Shown: positions 49,611 to 57,767 of the stretch, piece by piece | Layout of the letters: each line of letters opens with the position of its first letter | Position numbering within the stretch: the stretch's first letter is position 1 | From: Prevotella sp. | Lineage (GTDB): Bacteria; Bacteroidota; Bacteroidia; Bacteroidales; Bacteroidaceae | DNA length: 64,000 bases | Assembly: GCA_016285055.1 (NCBI GenBank) | Contig: JAEEPZ010000008.1 | Coordinates: forward strand, 1 to 64,000 | Reading direction: 5' to 3' | Program-made: the position numbers and the translations under genes | Notes under the pieces: generated by a model | Databases searched by the model: none | What the model was told of the DNA's origin: nothing | Seen by the model: the letters and a program-made list of their open reading frames with translations, nothing else

Positions 49611-52600
49611 CGACACAACAACCTTCTTATTGCCTGTGATGTAGATGCCCTTGGCGGAATGTAAGGACAGGGCATCGGGGCTGGCGGCGACCCAACGCCC
49701 CAGCAGGTCATAGGCCGCATGGCCGGTGCCGTTCACCTCAGTGCGGGGTGAACGGATGGCTGACTGCAGGTTTGACGTGAAGCGGTAGGTGCCTGAGCCG
49801 AGGCGGAACACATGGCAGCCGTCGGCATAGCCCACATACTCCACGCCCTCGGCCTGAGCGGCGGGCTTCCCGCTCTCATAGACCGGCGTCTGCGCATCGG
49901 CGGCGGGCAGGTGCAGCGTGGCAGTGGCATTGGCGGGAACGGTGCACTCATAGGTCAGGGCATCCTGGCCGTCGGCCTGCCATGCTGAGCGGATGTCGCC
50001 GTAGTAGCTGTGGTGATGGCCTGCGGCATGGGTGATGAGCGGCTGGCCGTCGGGCAGCGTGGTGCGGCGGTCGGGCTGCGGTTGCAGGATGATATGGCGG
50101 AAGCCCGGAGCCTCGGGGTCGTACTCTATGCCGAGCATGTAGCGGTACATCCATTCGCCGACGGCACCGTAGGCATAGTGGTTGAACGAGTTCATGCCGG
50201 GGTCGCCGAAGCCTGTCTCACGGGTATAGCTGTTCCAGCGCTCCCAGATGGTGGTGGCGCCCTGGTCGACGCTGTAGAGCCATGAGGGGCAGTCGCGCTG
50301 CAGCAGCAGGTCGTAGGCAAGGTCGGTCATGCCGAAGCTCGACAGCGTGGTGTTGAGGATGGCCGTGCCGGCAAAGCCCGTGTTGAGCTTGTACTTGTTG
50401 CGGACGATGAGCGTTGAGAGGCGGTTCTTGATGGTGTTCAGCTCGGTGCCCTCCTCTAATAGGTTGAACGCCAAGGCCATCAGATAGGCCGTCTGTGTGT
50501 TCTGCCTGATGGTGGGGCTGATGTAGCGCGAGCGGAACTCGGCCTTGATGTTCTGATAGAGTTGCTCGTACTTCACCGCGTTCTGTGCATAGACATCGTC
50601 CTCGCTCTGGCTGAGACGGCGCGACATGTAGGCCATGAGCTGCGCGTCGAGGGCGTAGTAGGCCACGGCGATGTAGCGTGTGTCGGTGGTGACGAAGGAG
50701 AGCCAGTCGCCCCAGGTCAGTCCGCCGCCGTTGTACTTGTAGCCGTCGAACACCTGTGTGGCGAGGTAGTCCATGTAGCGCTCCATCGACTCATAGTTCT
50801 GTCGCAGCGCCTCGATGTTGCCCGTCATCACATAGATGTTGTAGGGCACGAGGATGCCGGCATCGGCCCAAACGCACTGGCCGAAGGGCGTGCCCCAGCA
50901 CTCGGGGGCCACGCCGGGATAGGCGCCTTCAGCGTTCTGGCCGTCGCGCATGTCCTGCATCCACTTCAGGTAGAACGAGCACATGTTGGCATTGAAGAGG
51001 CCGGTGCGCGAAAAAACCTGCGTGTCGGCCGTCCAGCCTAAGCGCTCGTCGCGCTGCGGGCAGTCGGTGGGGATGCTGAGCAGGTTGCCGCGCTGGCCCC
51101 AGGTGATGTTGGAGAACAGCTGGTTGACCAGTTCATTGCTGGTTTTGAGCGAGCCGGCGTCGTCGGTCGACGAGCTGATGGGCTGTGCCACGATGCTGAG
51201 CAGTTCGATGTCGGACGACGGCGTAATCTCACAATAGCGGAAACCGTAGAAGGTGGTCGAGGGATGATACTGCTCGCCGTCGGCGTCGCCACGCAGGGTG
51301 TAGTGGAGCGACGCCTTGGCCGAGCGGAGATTGGCCAGATAAGGTGTGCCGCCGGGCCCGTCGTTGCCGCGGCTGCGCGAGCCGTCGTCGTTGAGCATCT
51401 CGACGAAGCGCATTCTCAGGCTGCAGCCGGCCTGGCCCTTCACCTTGAAGTCCACCCACCCCACGATGTTCTGGCCGAAGTCGAGCAACACGGTCTGCCC
51501 TTTCTTCACGCTGACGGGCTGGGCGCCTTGCAGTGTGCTGACGACATGGGCCATGCCGAAGTCGGTGCCGGTGGCGGTGATGCCATCGTAGACAGTGGCT
51601 GTACGCACCTGCTGCACACGGTCGGCCAGGGTCAGCACGTAGCCGCCGGTGAAGGCATCGACCTGGCCGTGAAAGCTGGTGTTTGCTGCCACGCCGTCCC
51701 ACGTGCTGTCGTCGTAGTCGGCTGCCGTCCAGTCATCGGCCAGACGGGCATCGTAAATCTCGCCGTCGTAGATGTCGCCTAGCTTCAGCGCACCATGCCG
51801 CGACGAGCGCCACGACAGGTCGCTGACGACGATGTCCTGCGTGCCGTCGTCGTAGGTGATGAGCAACTTGGCCATGAAGCCGAGCTCGGTATTGCTGTAG
51901 GCACCGTGCATGACGGCGCCGGCCCACCAGCCAGTGGTGACGAGGGCACACAGCGCGTTGCGACCCTCGCTGAGGAGTGCCGTGACGTCGTGGGTGCTGT
52001 AGAAGACGCGCTTGCGGTAGTCGGTCCAGCCGGGCTTCAGCTCTTCGTAGAGGGTGGTGCCGTCGGGCTGCTGATGGCCCACGCGATGGCCGTTGACGAA
52101 GAGGTCGTAGACACCCAGACCGCTGGTGAAGAGCATGGCGGACTGTACCTTGCGCCCTACGCTGAACGACTTGCGAAACATCGGCATACCCTCGTCGGGT
52201 ATCTGCCACACCAGCACATGGCCTGTCTTGGACCCCACGATGCGCAGCTTGCCGTCGGTGACGGTGCCGCCAGTGAAGCTGTTGCCCACAGAGAAGTCTT
52301 CGGAGAACAGCACCGTGCCGTCGGGCGTCGTCACGCGGATGTCGTCGTAGACGCCTATCTCCTCCTGGCCGTCGCGCTCGCCGTGGTCCTCGCGCATACC
52401 CACGAGGCCAAACTTGAAGTTGCCGGTGCGGTCGTCGACCAACACATTATTTATATACGCACGCGCGCGATGGGCGCCTGTCACCTCAATACGCAAGGCA
52501 AACTCGTCGGTGTTGTTCAGCGCCACCTTGCCGCGCAGGTCGACGTCGGCCAGGCAGGCCGGGTTGCCGTTGGCCCAGACGTGAGGCCGCAGGCGCGGGT

Positions 52601-53162
52601 AGTCGCCTTCGGTGTTCAGCTGCCAGTAGTAGAAATTGGAGGCGTCCTGCATGGCGAAGCAGAGACCGGCAGCGGTGTGCTCGATGCGCACGAGGCCCTC
52701 AACGGTGTAGTCCTTCACCTCTGAGGCGGCCTTGTCGGCGGCTTTGATCCATGTGGCGCCGCTCCAGCCGGCCGACAGCAGGCCTGTCTCGAAGAAGGCC
52801 GTCTCAGCCGATGTGGCCTGATGGCCCTTGTTGTCGCTCACCGTGACACGCCAGTAGTAGCGGGTGGCGGGCTGCAAGGGAATAGTGCTCACGGCGACGT
52901 GAGCCGACTCACTGCTCATGACGATGCCGGAATCGAACACCTTGGTCATGCCCTCGGCATCGGTGAACACCGTCAACTGGTAGGACGTCTGCATCACGCC
53001 GCGCTCGTCGGACTGCAGCTGCCATGAGAACTGTGGCGCCGTGACATCGATGCCGCTCGGATTGCGCAGCGACTGCACGCGCAGGTTATCCACCGTCAGG
53101 GCCAGTGCCGACACATGGCTCACGGCGGCCAGCAGGATACACATGAAAAGTTTTTTGTACAT
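49602..53162 (-). CDS. GH78 alpha-L-rhamnosidase
   Basis: About 1186 residues from the ATG giving signal MYKKLFMCILLAAVSHVSALA. Earlier Mets crowd the promoter box. N-terminal fibronectin-like domain (NPSGIDVTAPQFSWQLQSDERGVMQTSYQLTV), an inserted lectin/LamG-like domain (~150-320), beta-sandwich domains and an (alpha/alpha)6 barrel. The general acid is E706 in DCPQRDERLGWTAD, the signature GH78 motif. The C-terminal tail (AAYDLLGRWVA..AKGIYITGNKKVVV) resembles that of the M6 protease. It cleaves terminal alpha-L-rhamnose, for example from rhamnogalacturonans. Confidence 0.93.
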   Translation of the reverse strand: MYKKLFMCILLAAVSHVSALALTVDNLRVQSLRNPSGIDVTAPQFSWQLQSDERGVMQTSYQLTVFTDAEGMTKVFDSGIVMSSESAHVAVSTIPLQPATRYYWRVTVSDNKGHQATSAETAFFETGLLSAGWSGATWIKAADKAASEVKDYTVEGLVRIEHTAAGLCFAMQDASNFYYWQLNTEGDYPRLRPHVWANGNPACLADVDLRGKVALNNTDEFALRIEVTGAHRARAYINNVLVDDRTGNFKFGLVGMREDHGERDGQEEIGVYDDIRVTTPDGTVLFSEDFSVGNSFTGGTVTDGKLRIVGSKTGHVLVWQIPDEGMPMFRKSFSVGRKVQSAMLFTSGLGVYDLFVNGHRVGHQQPDGTTLYEELKPGWTDYRKRVFYSTHDVTALLSEGRNALCALVTTGWWAGAVMHGAYSNTELGFMAKLLITYDDGTQDIVVSDLSWRSSRHGALKLGDIYDGEIYDARLADDWTAADYDDSTWDGVAANTSFHGQVDAFTGGYVLTLADRVQQVRTATVYDGITATGTDFGMAHVVSTLQGAQPVSVKKGQTVLLDFGQNIVGWVDFKVKGQAGCSLRMRFVEMLNDDGSRSRGNDGPGGTPYLANLRSAKASLHYTLRGDADGEQYHPSTTFYGFRYCEITPSSDIELLSIVAQPISSSTDDAGSLKTSNELVNQLFSNITWGQRGNLLSIPTDCPQRDERLGWTADTQVFSRTGLFNANMCSFYLKWMQDMRDGQNAEGAYPGVAPECWGTPFGQCVWADAGILVPYNIYVMTGNIEALRQNYESMERYMDYLATQVFDGYKYNGGGLTWGDWLSFVTTDTRYIAVAYYALDAQLMAYMSRRLSQSEDDVYAQNAVKYEQLYQNIKAEFRSRYISPTIRQNTQTAYLMALAFNLLEEGTELNTIKNRLSTLIVRNKYKLNTGFAGTAILNTTLSSFGMTDLAYDLLLQRDCPSWLYSVDQGATTIWERWNSYTRETGFGDPGMNSFNHYAYGAVGEWMYRYMLGIEYDPEAPGFRHIILQPQPDRRTTLPDGQPLITHAAGHHHSYYGDIRSAWQADGQDALTYECTVPANATATLHLPAADAQTPVYESGKPAAQAEGVEYVGYADGCHVFRLGSGTYRFTSNLQSAIRSPRTEVNGTGHAAYDLLGRWVAASPDALSLHSAKGIYITGNKKVVVSSR

Positions 53163-53204
53163 GATAGTAGTATAGGATTTAGATTTCATCTGCGAATAGC
53201 TCTG

Positions 53205-53212
53205 CAAAATTA
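53205..53212 (-). promoter_or_regulatory. -7 box of GH78
   Basis: Minus strand TAATTTTG followed by CA, ~43 bp before the ATG at 53162. It contradicts the longer start at 53243. Confidence 0.72.
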
Positions 53213-53329
53213 CATTCTTTTTTTGTCTTGACAGGAAAACCACTCACCAAATAACAGCAATTTCAGAGCAAAAAGCCATTTTGTTTAAATAAAGATGATA
53301 CCTATCATCCTTTTTTCAACAGCGGATTT

Positions 53330-53500
53330 TACGACCTGTGCGGATGAAAAGACATCGTTGCGCCGCTATCTGTGTGAGTTGATACCGCGAAGCGGATTGA
53401 GAAAAACCAATAAAAACCAATAAAAACAAGAAAAACAAATTGGTACAATAGCTTTTCTGTGGATTTCTACCCATGTGAGAATCCTGCATTTTCAAGGCAG
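53330..53500 (+). repeat. Dispersed repeat with a degenerate TTTAACTCC-family core
   Basis: 53340-53445 matches 24768-24890 inverted (CTGTGTGAGTTGATACCGCG, CCAATAAAAACAAG). It is followed at ~53449-53475 by ACAATAGCTTTTCTGTGGATTT and CTACCCA, a decayed version of the core in elements A-E, without flanking 9-mers. Confidence 0.75.
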
Positions 53501-53514
53501 CATGGGTTTTAAAA

Positions 53515-53576
53515 GTTTCCTGCCGAGAAACCATCGGTTTCTCGGCAGGAAACCAAAGGTTTCTCGGCAGGAAACT
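53515..53576. repeat. Triple GGTTTCTCGGCAGGAAAC hairpin unit
   Basis: GTTTCCTGCCGAGAAACC (53515-53532) pairs perfectly over 18 bp with GGTTTCTCGGCAGGAAAC at 53536-53553. The latter is repeated at 53559-53576, allowing two alternative hairpins. It lies downstream of GH97 and could end its transcript. The remaining ~110 bp to GH97 hold nothing I can name. Confidence 0.88.
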
Positions 53577-53687
53577 TTTGCATAAAAGCCCCAGATGGCA
53601 AAAAGGTACATGCCGTAGGGATGGAGGGACATAGTTATGGCGCGAAACAGGTCAGTTCGTTACCCGAGTTCTGCCTTCGGCACCTGG

Positions 53688-55763
53688 CTATTGCTGCACG
53701 ATGATGCCACCGTTGGGCTGTATCTCCACGCGAGCCTGCTGCTTCTTGTCGAGCTTCAGCGTGGTCAGCACGGGCTGTCCGGTCTTCGGGTCGTCGACGT
53801 AGTATTTCAGCTGGGCCTTGGCGGGGAACATGTCGAGGGTGAGTGTCAGCTTCAGCGGCTCCTTCTGAGCGTTGAGGCCAGCCACGTACCAGTCGTCGCC
53901 ATGACGGCGAGCCAGCACGACATATTGGCCGGGATAGCCGCAGAGGAACCGTGTCTCGTCCCATGTGGTGGGCATCTGCCGCAGCCAGTCCATCTCAAAC
54001 TGCGGCAGCTCCTGCAGGTTGTTGGGCTGCATGGCCACGCACTGTATGGCCGTCTGCATGGTGATGCCCGATGCCATCTCAAAGATGTCGGTGGTGTGCC
54101 GCGGGTGGCGGCTCTTGTTGTCGGGCGACATGTACTTGTTCATGATGATGCCGCCCCAGTCCATGGTGGCCGTGGCATTGCGGCAGAAGGGGTGCATGGT
54201 GAGGTCGAAGGGCTCGCGGATGGCAGCGCCCTCGTTGAAGAAGACGTTCTCGGAGGCCAGCACAGCCTCGGAGGCCACATAGTTGGGGTACATGCGCTCC
54301 CATCCTCGGGGCAGTGTGCAGCCGTGGAAGATGCACTGCAGGCCGTAGCGGTTGGCGTCGAAGAGGATGTCCTCGTAGAGACGCATCGTCTCCTGCTTGT
54401 CGCCGCCGAAGAAGTCCACCTTGATGCCCTTGACGCCTATCGACTGCATCCATGCCATCTCGCGGTCGCGGGCTATGCTGTTGTTCATGCAGTTGCGCGG
54501 TGTCTGCGGGGCATTGTTCTCATGGCCATTACTGTTGTACCAGAGCATCAGGCTGACGCCCTTCGACTGGGCATAGCGTGACAGTTCGGCGATGCGGTCG
54601 CGGCCTATGCGCTCGTCCCACCAGTTGTCGACGAGGCACAGCTCGAAGCCCATGGCCGAGGCGAGGTCGATGAACTTCACCTGGTCGGCGTAGTTGATGC
54701 TGTTGTCCTGCCAGATGAGCCAGCTCCAGGTGTAGCGTCCCGAGGCGTAGTCGATGGTGGGCTCGTAGAGCGGCTCCACCACGTCGTAGGCGATGGTAGT
54801 CTCTACGATGGGCTTCAGCGTAGTGCCGACGGTGACGGTGCGCCAAGGCGTGCTGCCGGGCAGGGCGATGCCGGGGGCCGACGTGCCATTGCCGTTGTTC
54901 TCGCCTGGCATAGGATAGGCTATCTGATAGAAGCCCGGAGCCCCCCCTTCTGCCCCCGAGGGGGCTACATTACTTTGGAAGTCAGAAAGGCGGCTGCCGC
55001 AGTAGGCGCTGCTGACGCCCGTCTCGGAGATGAGCACCCACGCCCCCTCTTCTGCCCCCGAGGGGGCTACATTTGACTTTTTGCGGGTTTTACCTGCATT
55101 TGAAGCCCCCTCGGAGGCCGTAGGGGGGGCTTGTACCTTGAACAGGCAGGGGAAGGTGTAGCCTTTGCCATACTGGCTGCGGGCGGTCATGGGGGCATCG
55201 GCCTTGTATTCCTCCTCGTAGCTGGGCTTGGTGCGCTCCCACCCTACCATCTCTCCACTCTGCGGGGTGAGGAAGGTGGTGGTGCCTTCGGGCAGAGAGA
55301 AGGCGGTGGATTCATCAAGGATGACGGCACTCTTGGGGTTGTCGCCCTTCTGACGGGGAATGAGGTAGCGGAAGGCCACGTCGTTGTTGCTAACGGAGAA
55401 TTCCATTGACATCTGCTGCTGTTTGCTGTTCTCAAAATTGACGGTGAGCAGGGTGGCGACGTAGTGGATATGGCTCTGCTTCACCTGCCGCATCTCGTAG
55501 CACTTGTCTGTCTGCTCCGCCTTCGTGTCGGTGATCTTCAGTCCCTGCGTAAAGTCGCCGAAGTCGGCCTTGAAGCCTAAGGCGGAAGGCAGCAGCATGG
55601 GCTGCCCTTCGAGGGTGATGGTGTAGGTGGCGCGGCCTCCCTCGTCATTGATTGTCACTTGCAGTTTACCGTCGGGCGAAGTCACCGTGGCCTCACGGGC
55701 ACCAACGGCCACAGGCGCTACCGTCAGCAGCAGCGCCATCGTCATTTCTCTCCAATTTTTCAT
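53688..55763 (-). CDS. GH97 glycoside hydrolase with two repeat insertions
   Basis: 691 residues (695 from 55775). Signal MTMALLLTVAPVAVGA, then an N-terminal beta-super-sandwich, a TIM barrel and a C-terminal beta domain. GVKGIKVDFFGGDKQE near the end of beta-4 carries the Asp expected of the retaining, alpha-galactosidase-like subgroup (tentative). Two loops contain GC-rich palindrome translations: LFKV-QAPPTASEGA..SNVAPSGAEEGA-WVLISETG and RLSDF-QSNVAPSGAEGGAPG-FYQIAYP. Homologues have only a few residues at both places (from memory). The frame is intact. It removes alpha-linked galactose or glucose from oligosaccharides. Confidence 0.92.
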   Translation of the reverse strand: MKNWREMTMALLLTVAPVAVGAREATVTSPDGKLQVTINDEGGRATYTITLEGQPMLLPSALGFKADFGDFTQGLKITDTKAEQTDKCYEMRQVKQSHIHYVATLLTVNFENSKQQQMSMEFSVSNNDVAFRYLIPRQKGDNPKSAVILDESTAFSLPEGTTTFLTPQSGEMVGWERTKPSYEEEYKADAPMTARSQYGKGYTFPCLFKVQAPPTASEGASNAGKTRKKSNVAPSGAEEGAWVLISETGVSSAYCGSRLSDFQSNVAPSGAEGGAPGFYQIAYPMPGENNGNGTSAPGIALPGSTPWRTVTVGTTLKPIVETTIAYDVVEPLYEPTIDYASGRYTWSWLIWQDNSINYADQVKFIDLASAMGFELCLVDNWWDERIGRDRIAELSRYAQSKGVSLMLWYNSNGHENNAPQTPRNCMNNSIARDREMAWMQSIGVKGIKVDFFGGDKQETMRLYEDILFDANRYGLQCIFHGCTLPRGWERMYPNYVASEAVLASENVFFNEGAAIREPFDLTMHPFCRNATATMDWGGIIMNKYMSPDNKSRHPRHTTDIFEMASGITMQTAIQCVAMQPNNLQELPQFEMDWLRQMPTTWDETRFLCGYPGQYVVLARRHGDDWYVAGLNAQKEPLKLTLTLDMFPAKAQLKYYVDDPKTGQPVLTTLKLDKKQQARVEIQPNGGIIVQQ
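54939..54974. repeat. GC-rich palindromic element, half copy in GH97
   Basis: The left arm only: GAGCCCCCCCTTCTGCCCCC, then GAGGGGGCTACATTACT. In frame on the minus strand as SNVAPSGAEGGA. Confidence 0.88.
55042..55132. repeat. GC-rich palindromic element, full copy in GH97
   Basis: 91 bp between GCCCCCTCTTCTGCCCCC and TAGGGGGGGCTT, with inner hairpins CCCCCGAGGGGG and CCCCCTCGGAGG. Read from the opposite strand relative to obg, MATE and GH43, it still encodes APPTASEGA..NVAPSGAEEGA. Confidence 0.92.
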
Positions 55764-55793
55764 GTTCTTTTGCATATTTTATCAATTTTGGGG

Positions 55794-55823
55794 CAAAGTT
55801 AAGAAAAAAATAACAAATCACAA
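55794..55823 (-). promoter_or_regulatory. Promoter of GH97
   Basis: Minus strand TTG (55821-55823), a 19-bp spacer, TAACTTTG (55794-55801) followed by C. Confidence 0.8.
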
Positions 55824-55845
55824 TCCATTATTCATAATTATTTCG

Positions 55846-55853
55846 TACCTTTG
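55846..55853 (+). promoter_or_regulatory. -7 box of the 55883 gene
   Basis: TACCTTTG followed by C, 29 bp before the ATG. It faces away from the GH97 promoter ~45 bp to the left, making a compact divergent pair. Confidence 0.72.
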
Positions 55854-55882
55854 CGGGCAGTTTTTGCAAAAACATCTTTATT

Positions 55883-56839
55883 ATGCTTGTAAAAGACAAG
55901 AGAGAAAGACGCTACACAGTCTGCATAGCGGCTTTGTTGCTATGCTTTGTAGCCAACATGCCTGTCAAGGCTCAGACCGCCGACGACGACATCTGGAAGG
56001 AGTTCAAGCTGGAGGGCGTGGACTACCAAAAGAAGCGCAGCTACTGTATGCGCATCTATGGCTATTACCGCTATGTGGACGACGGCATTGCCCACATCAA
56101 GGATCGTCAGCATAAGCTCTACCGTGTGCACGAAGGCATCTGCGAACTCGACGTGCGCTACAGCCGCGACGAGGACGACGGAGCCAGGATTATGGTAGGT
56201 CGCGACTTGGTGCACCCCGACATGAATGGCGAAATCATGGACTTCTACGAGCTGAAGCCCTACACCTTCCTCGAGAAGGCCCGCAAGATGCCGAAGGTCT
56301 ATACCATCGATGAGCAGGGCAATACCACACGCGTCTACACCAAGGGCAGGCTGTGTGGCACCATCACGAAGGACGCCCAGCATGAGGAGATGTACATGAA
56401 ATACGATGCGCTGGCACCCGACACGTCGATGAGCATCAACATCCTCCTTGTCAAGGCCAAGCTCTCTAACGTGCAGGCCGACGCCGTCTACCAATTGGAG
56501 GAAGGCATCGACTACGTGCCGCAGGGCAACCTGAAGCGCGTGGTCTTCGACGGCAGCATCGACTTGAACCTGCTGGGCGGCACTGCCCGCGAGGTGTTCA
56601 AAGAGCGTACTGAACTCTATGTAGACAGCGTGGTCTACATGACCAAGGCCCAGTTCCGTGCCGACAAAAGGCTGACAATGGAGGAACGCCGCAAGCAGGC
56701 CGGATATACCGATGCCGACATCGACCGCCTGAAGCAGAAGCTGGGTGTGCCGCCGCTGAGCGACGCAATCAAGCAGCGCATCGAGGACCAGCGTGACTGG
56801 GACGACGAGTATGAGCTGTGGAAAGAATCAAAAAAGTGA
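55883..56839 (+). CDS. Hypothetical exported protein
   Basis: 318 residues with a signal peptide (RRYTVCIAALLLCFVANMPVKAQ). Mature part mixed alpha/beta with many charged residues: YGYYRYVDDGIAHIKDRQHKLYRVHEG, DLVHPDMNGEIMDFYELKPY. The C-terminal helix DQRDWDDEYELWKESKK is highly acidic. I do not recognise a family. It is followed 24 bp later by an outer-membrane protein gene and then DUF2723, suggesting an envelope-related operon. Confidence 0.75.
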   Translation: MLVKDKRERRYTVCIAALLLCFVANMPVKAQTADDDIWKEFKLEGVDYQKKRSYCMRIYGYYRYVDDGIAHIKDRQHKLYRVHEGICELDVRYSRDEDDGARIMVGRDLVHPDMNGEIMDFYELKPYTFLEKARKMPKVYTIDEQGNTTRVYTKGRLCGTITKDAQHEEMYMKYDALAPDTSMSINILLVKAKLSNVQADAVYQLEEGIDYVPQGNLKRVVFDGSIDLNLLGGTAREVFKERTELYVDSVVYMTKAQFRADKRLTMEERRKQAGYTDADIDRLKQKLGVPPLSDAIKQRIEDQRDWDDEYELWKESKK

Positions 56840-56863
56840 TTATAAAAAAAGAGAAGAAAAAGC

Positions 56864-57730
56864 ATGAAAACGAAGGACATCATGGCAGCCATCCTCTTTG
56901 GATGCCTCGCCACGCCGGTTTTTGCCACAGAAGTAAACGACACATTGGTGATAGAAGATGCCAAGAAGGTGAAGATAGAGACACGCGACACCGTGCAGCG
57001 CATCGTCATCAGCGGCACCAAGGAAGACCCCGACTTCCACTATATGCAGCGCATCAGCATTCCCGACACGTCGGCCGTGCGCCGCACCGTCAAGAATGTG
57101 CGCGACTTCAACAAAATTACCATCAAGAAGAACGGCAAGCCCAGCAAGTGGACACACTCCTGGCACTTCAACGTTGGTCTGAACACCATGCTCGACACGC
57201 CCGACGGCTACGACTTCAAGGTGTGGCCCTCGTTTGAAATAGGTGTCGGCTCCACGTGGGACTGGCATCCCTACGGCAAGCAGAACGAGTGGAGCATAGG
57301 CTGGGGAATCAACTGGCACGGCTACGCAATGGATGATGAGACCCACTGGGCAAAGGTCAACGACGTGATGACGCTGGTGCCCTATGATGCAACAGAAAAA
57401 GAGCACGACACGAGCCTGCAGACCTTCAGCATCCAGCTGCCCCTGCTCTACACCCACTACTTCGACAAGGAGCACGACTGGGGCATCACCGTCGGTGCCC
57501 TCGTCAACTGGAATGTCCATGCCACCGGACAGCGTGAATACGAGAAAGACGGTGAGGACTACGAGGTACACACAAAGAAGATAGGCCAGCGGCCCATCAC
57601 CATCGACGGCTTCATGAAGCTGCGCACTCCGTGGCTGCCCTCCATCTACTGCAAATACTGCCCGATGGAGTTCTTCAAGAAAGACCGCGGCCCGAAGATG
57701 CATCAGCTGAGCTTCGGTATCTGCTTCTAA
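56864..57730 (+). CDS. Hypothetical outer-membrane beta-barrel protein
   Basis: 288 residues with a signal peptide (IMAAILFGCLATPVFA-TE). A polar N-terminal domain (TLVIEDAKKVKIETRDTVQRIVISGTKED) precedes strands with alternating aromatic residues (WHFNVGLNTML, WPSFEIGVGSTWDWHPYG, WSIGWGINWHGYA, WGITVGALVNWNVHATG). The end, LSFGICF, has the terminal phenylalanine typical of outer-membrane barrels. Resembles small PorT-like or OmpW-size barrels, but the family is not certain. Confidence 0.75.
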   Translation: MKTKDIMAAILFGCLATPVFATEVNDTLVIEDAKKVKIETRDTVQRIVISGTKEDPDFHYMQRISIPDTSAVRRTVKNVRDFNKITIKKNGKPSKWTHSWHFNVGLNTMLDTPDGYDFKVWPSFEIGVGSTWDWHPYGKQNEWSIGWGINWHGYAMDDETHWAKVNDVMTLVPYDATEKEHDTSLQTFSIQLPLLYTHYFDKEHDWGITVGALVNWNVHATGQREYEKDGEDYEVHTKKIGQRPITIDGFMKLRTPWLPSIYCKYCPMEFFKKDRGPKMHQLSFGICF

Positions 57731-57767
57731 CATACAATAATCATTTAACAATAACCAACAAACGAGA

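Noticed and set aside
49602-53243. GH78 start at 53243
   Set aside because: The -7 box at 53205-53212 lies inside the extra segment, and a good signal peptide begins at 53162.
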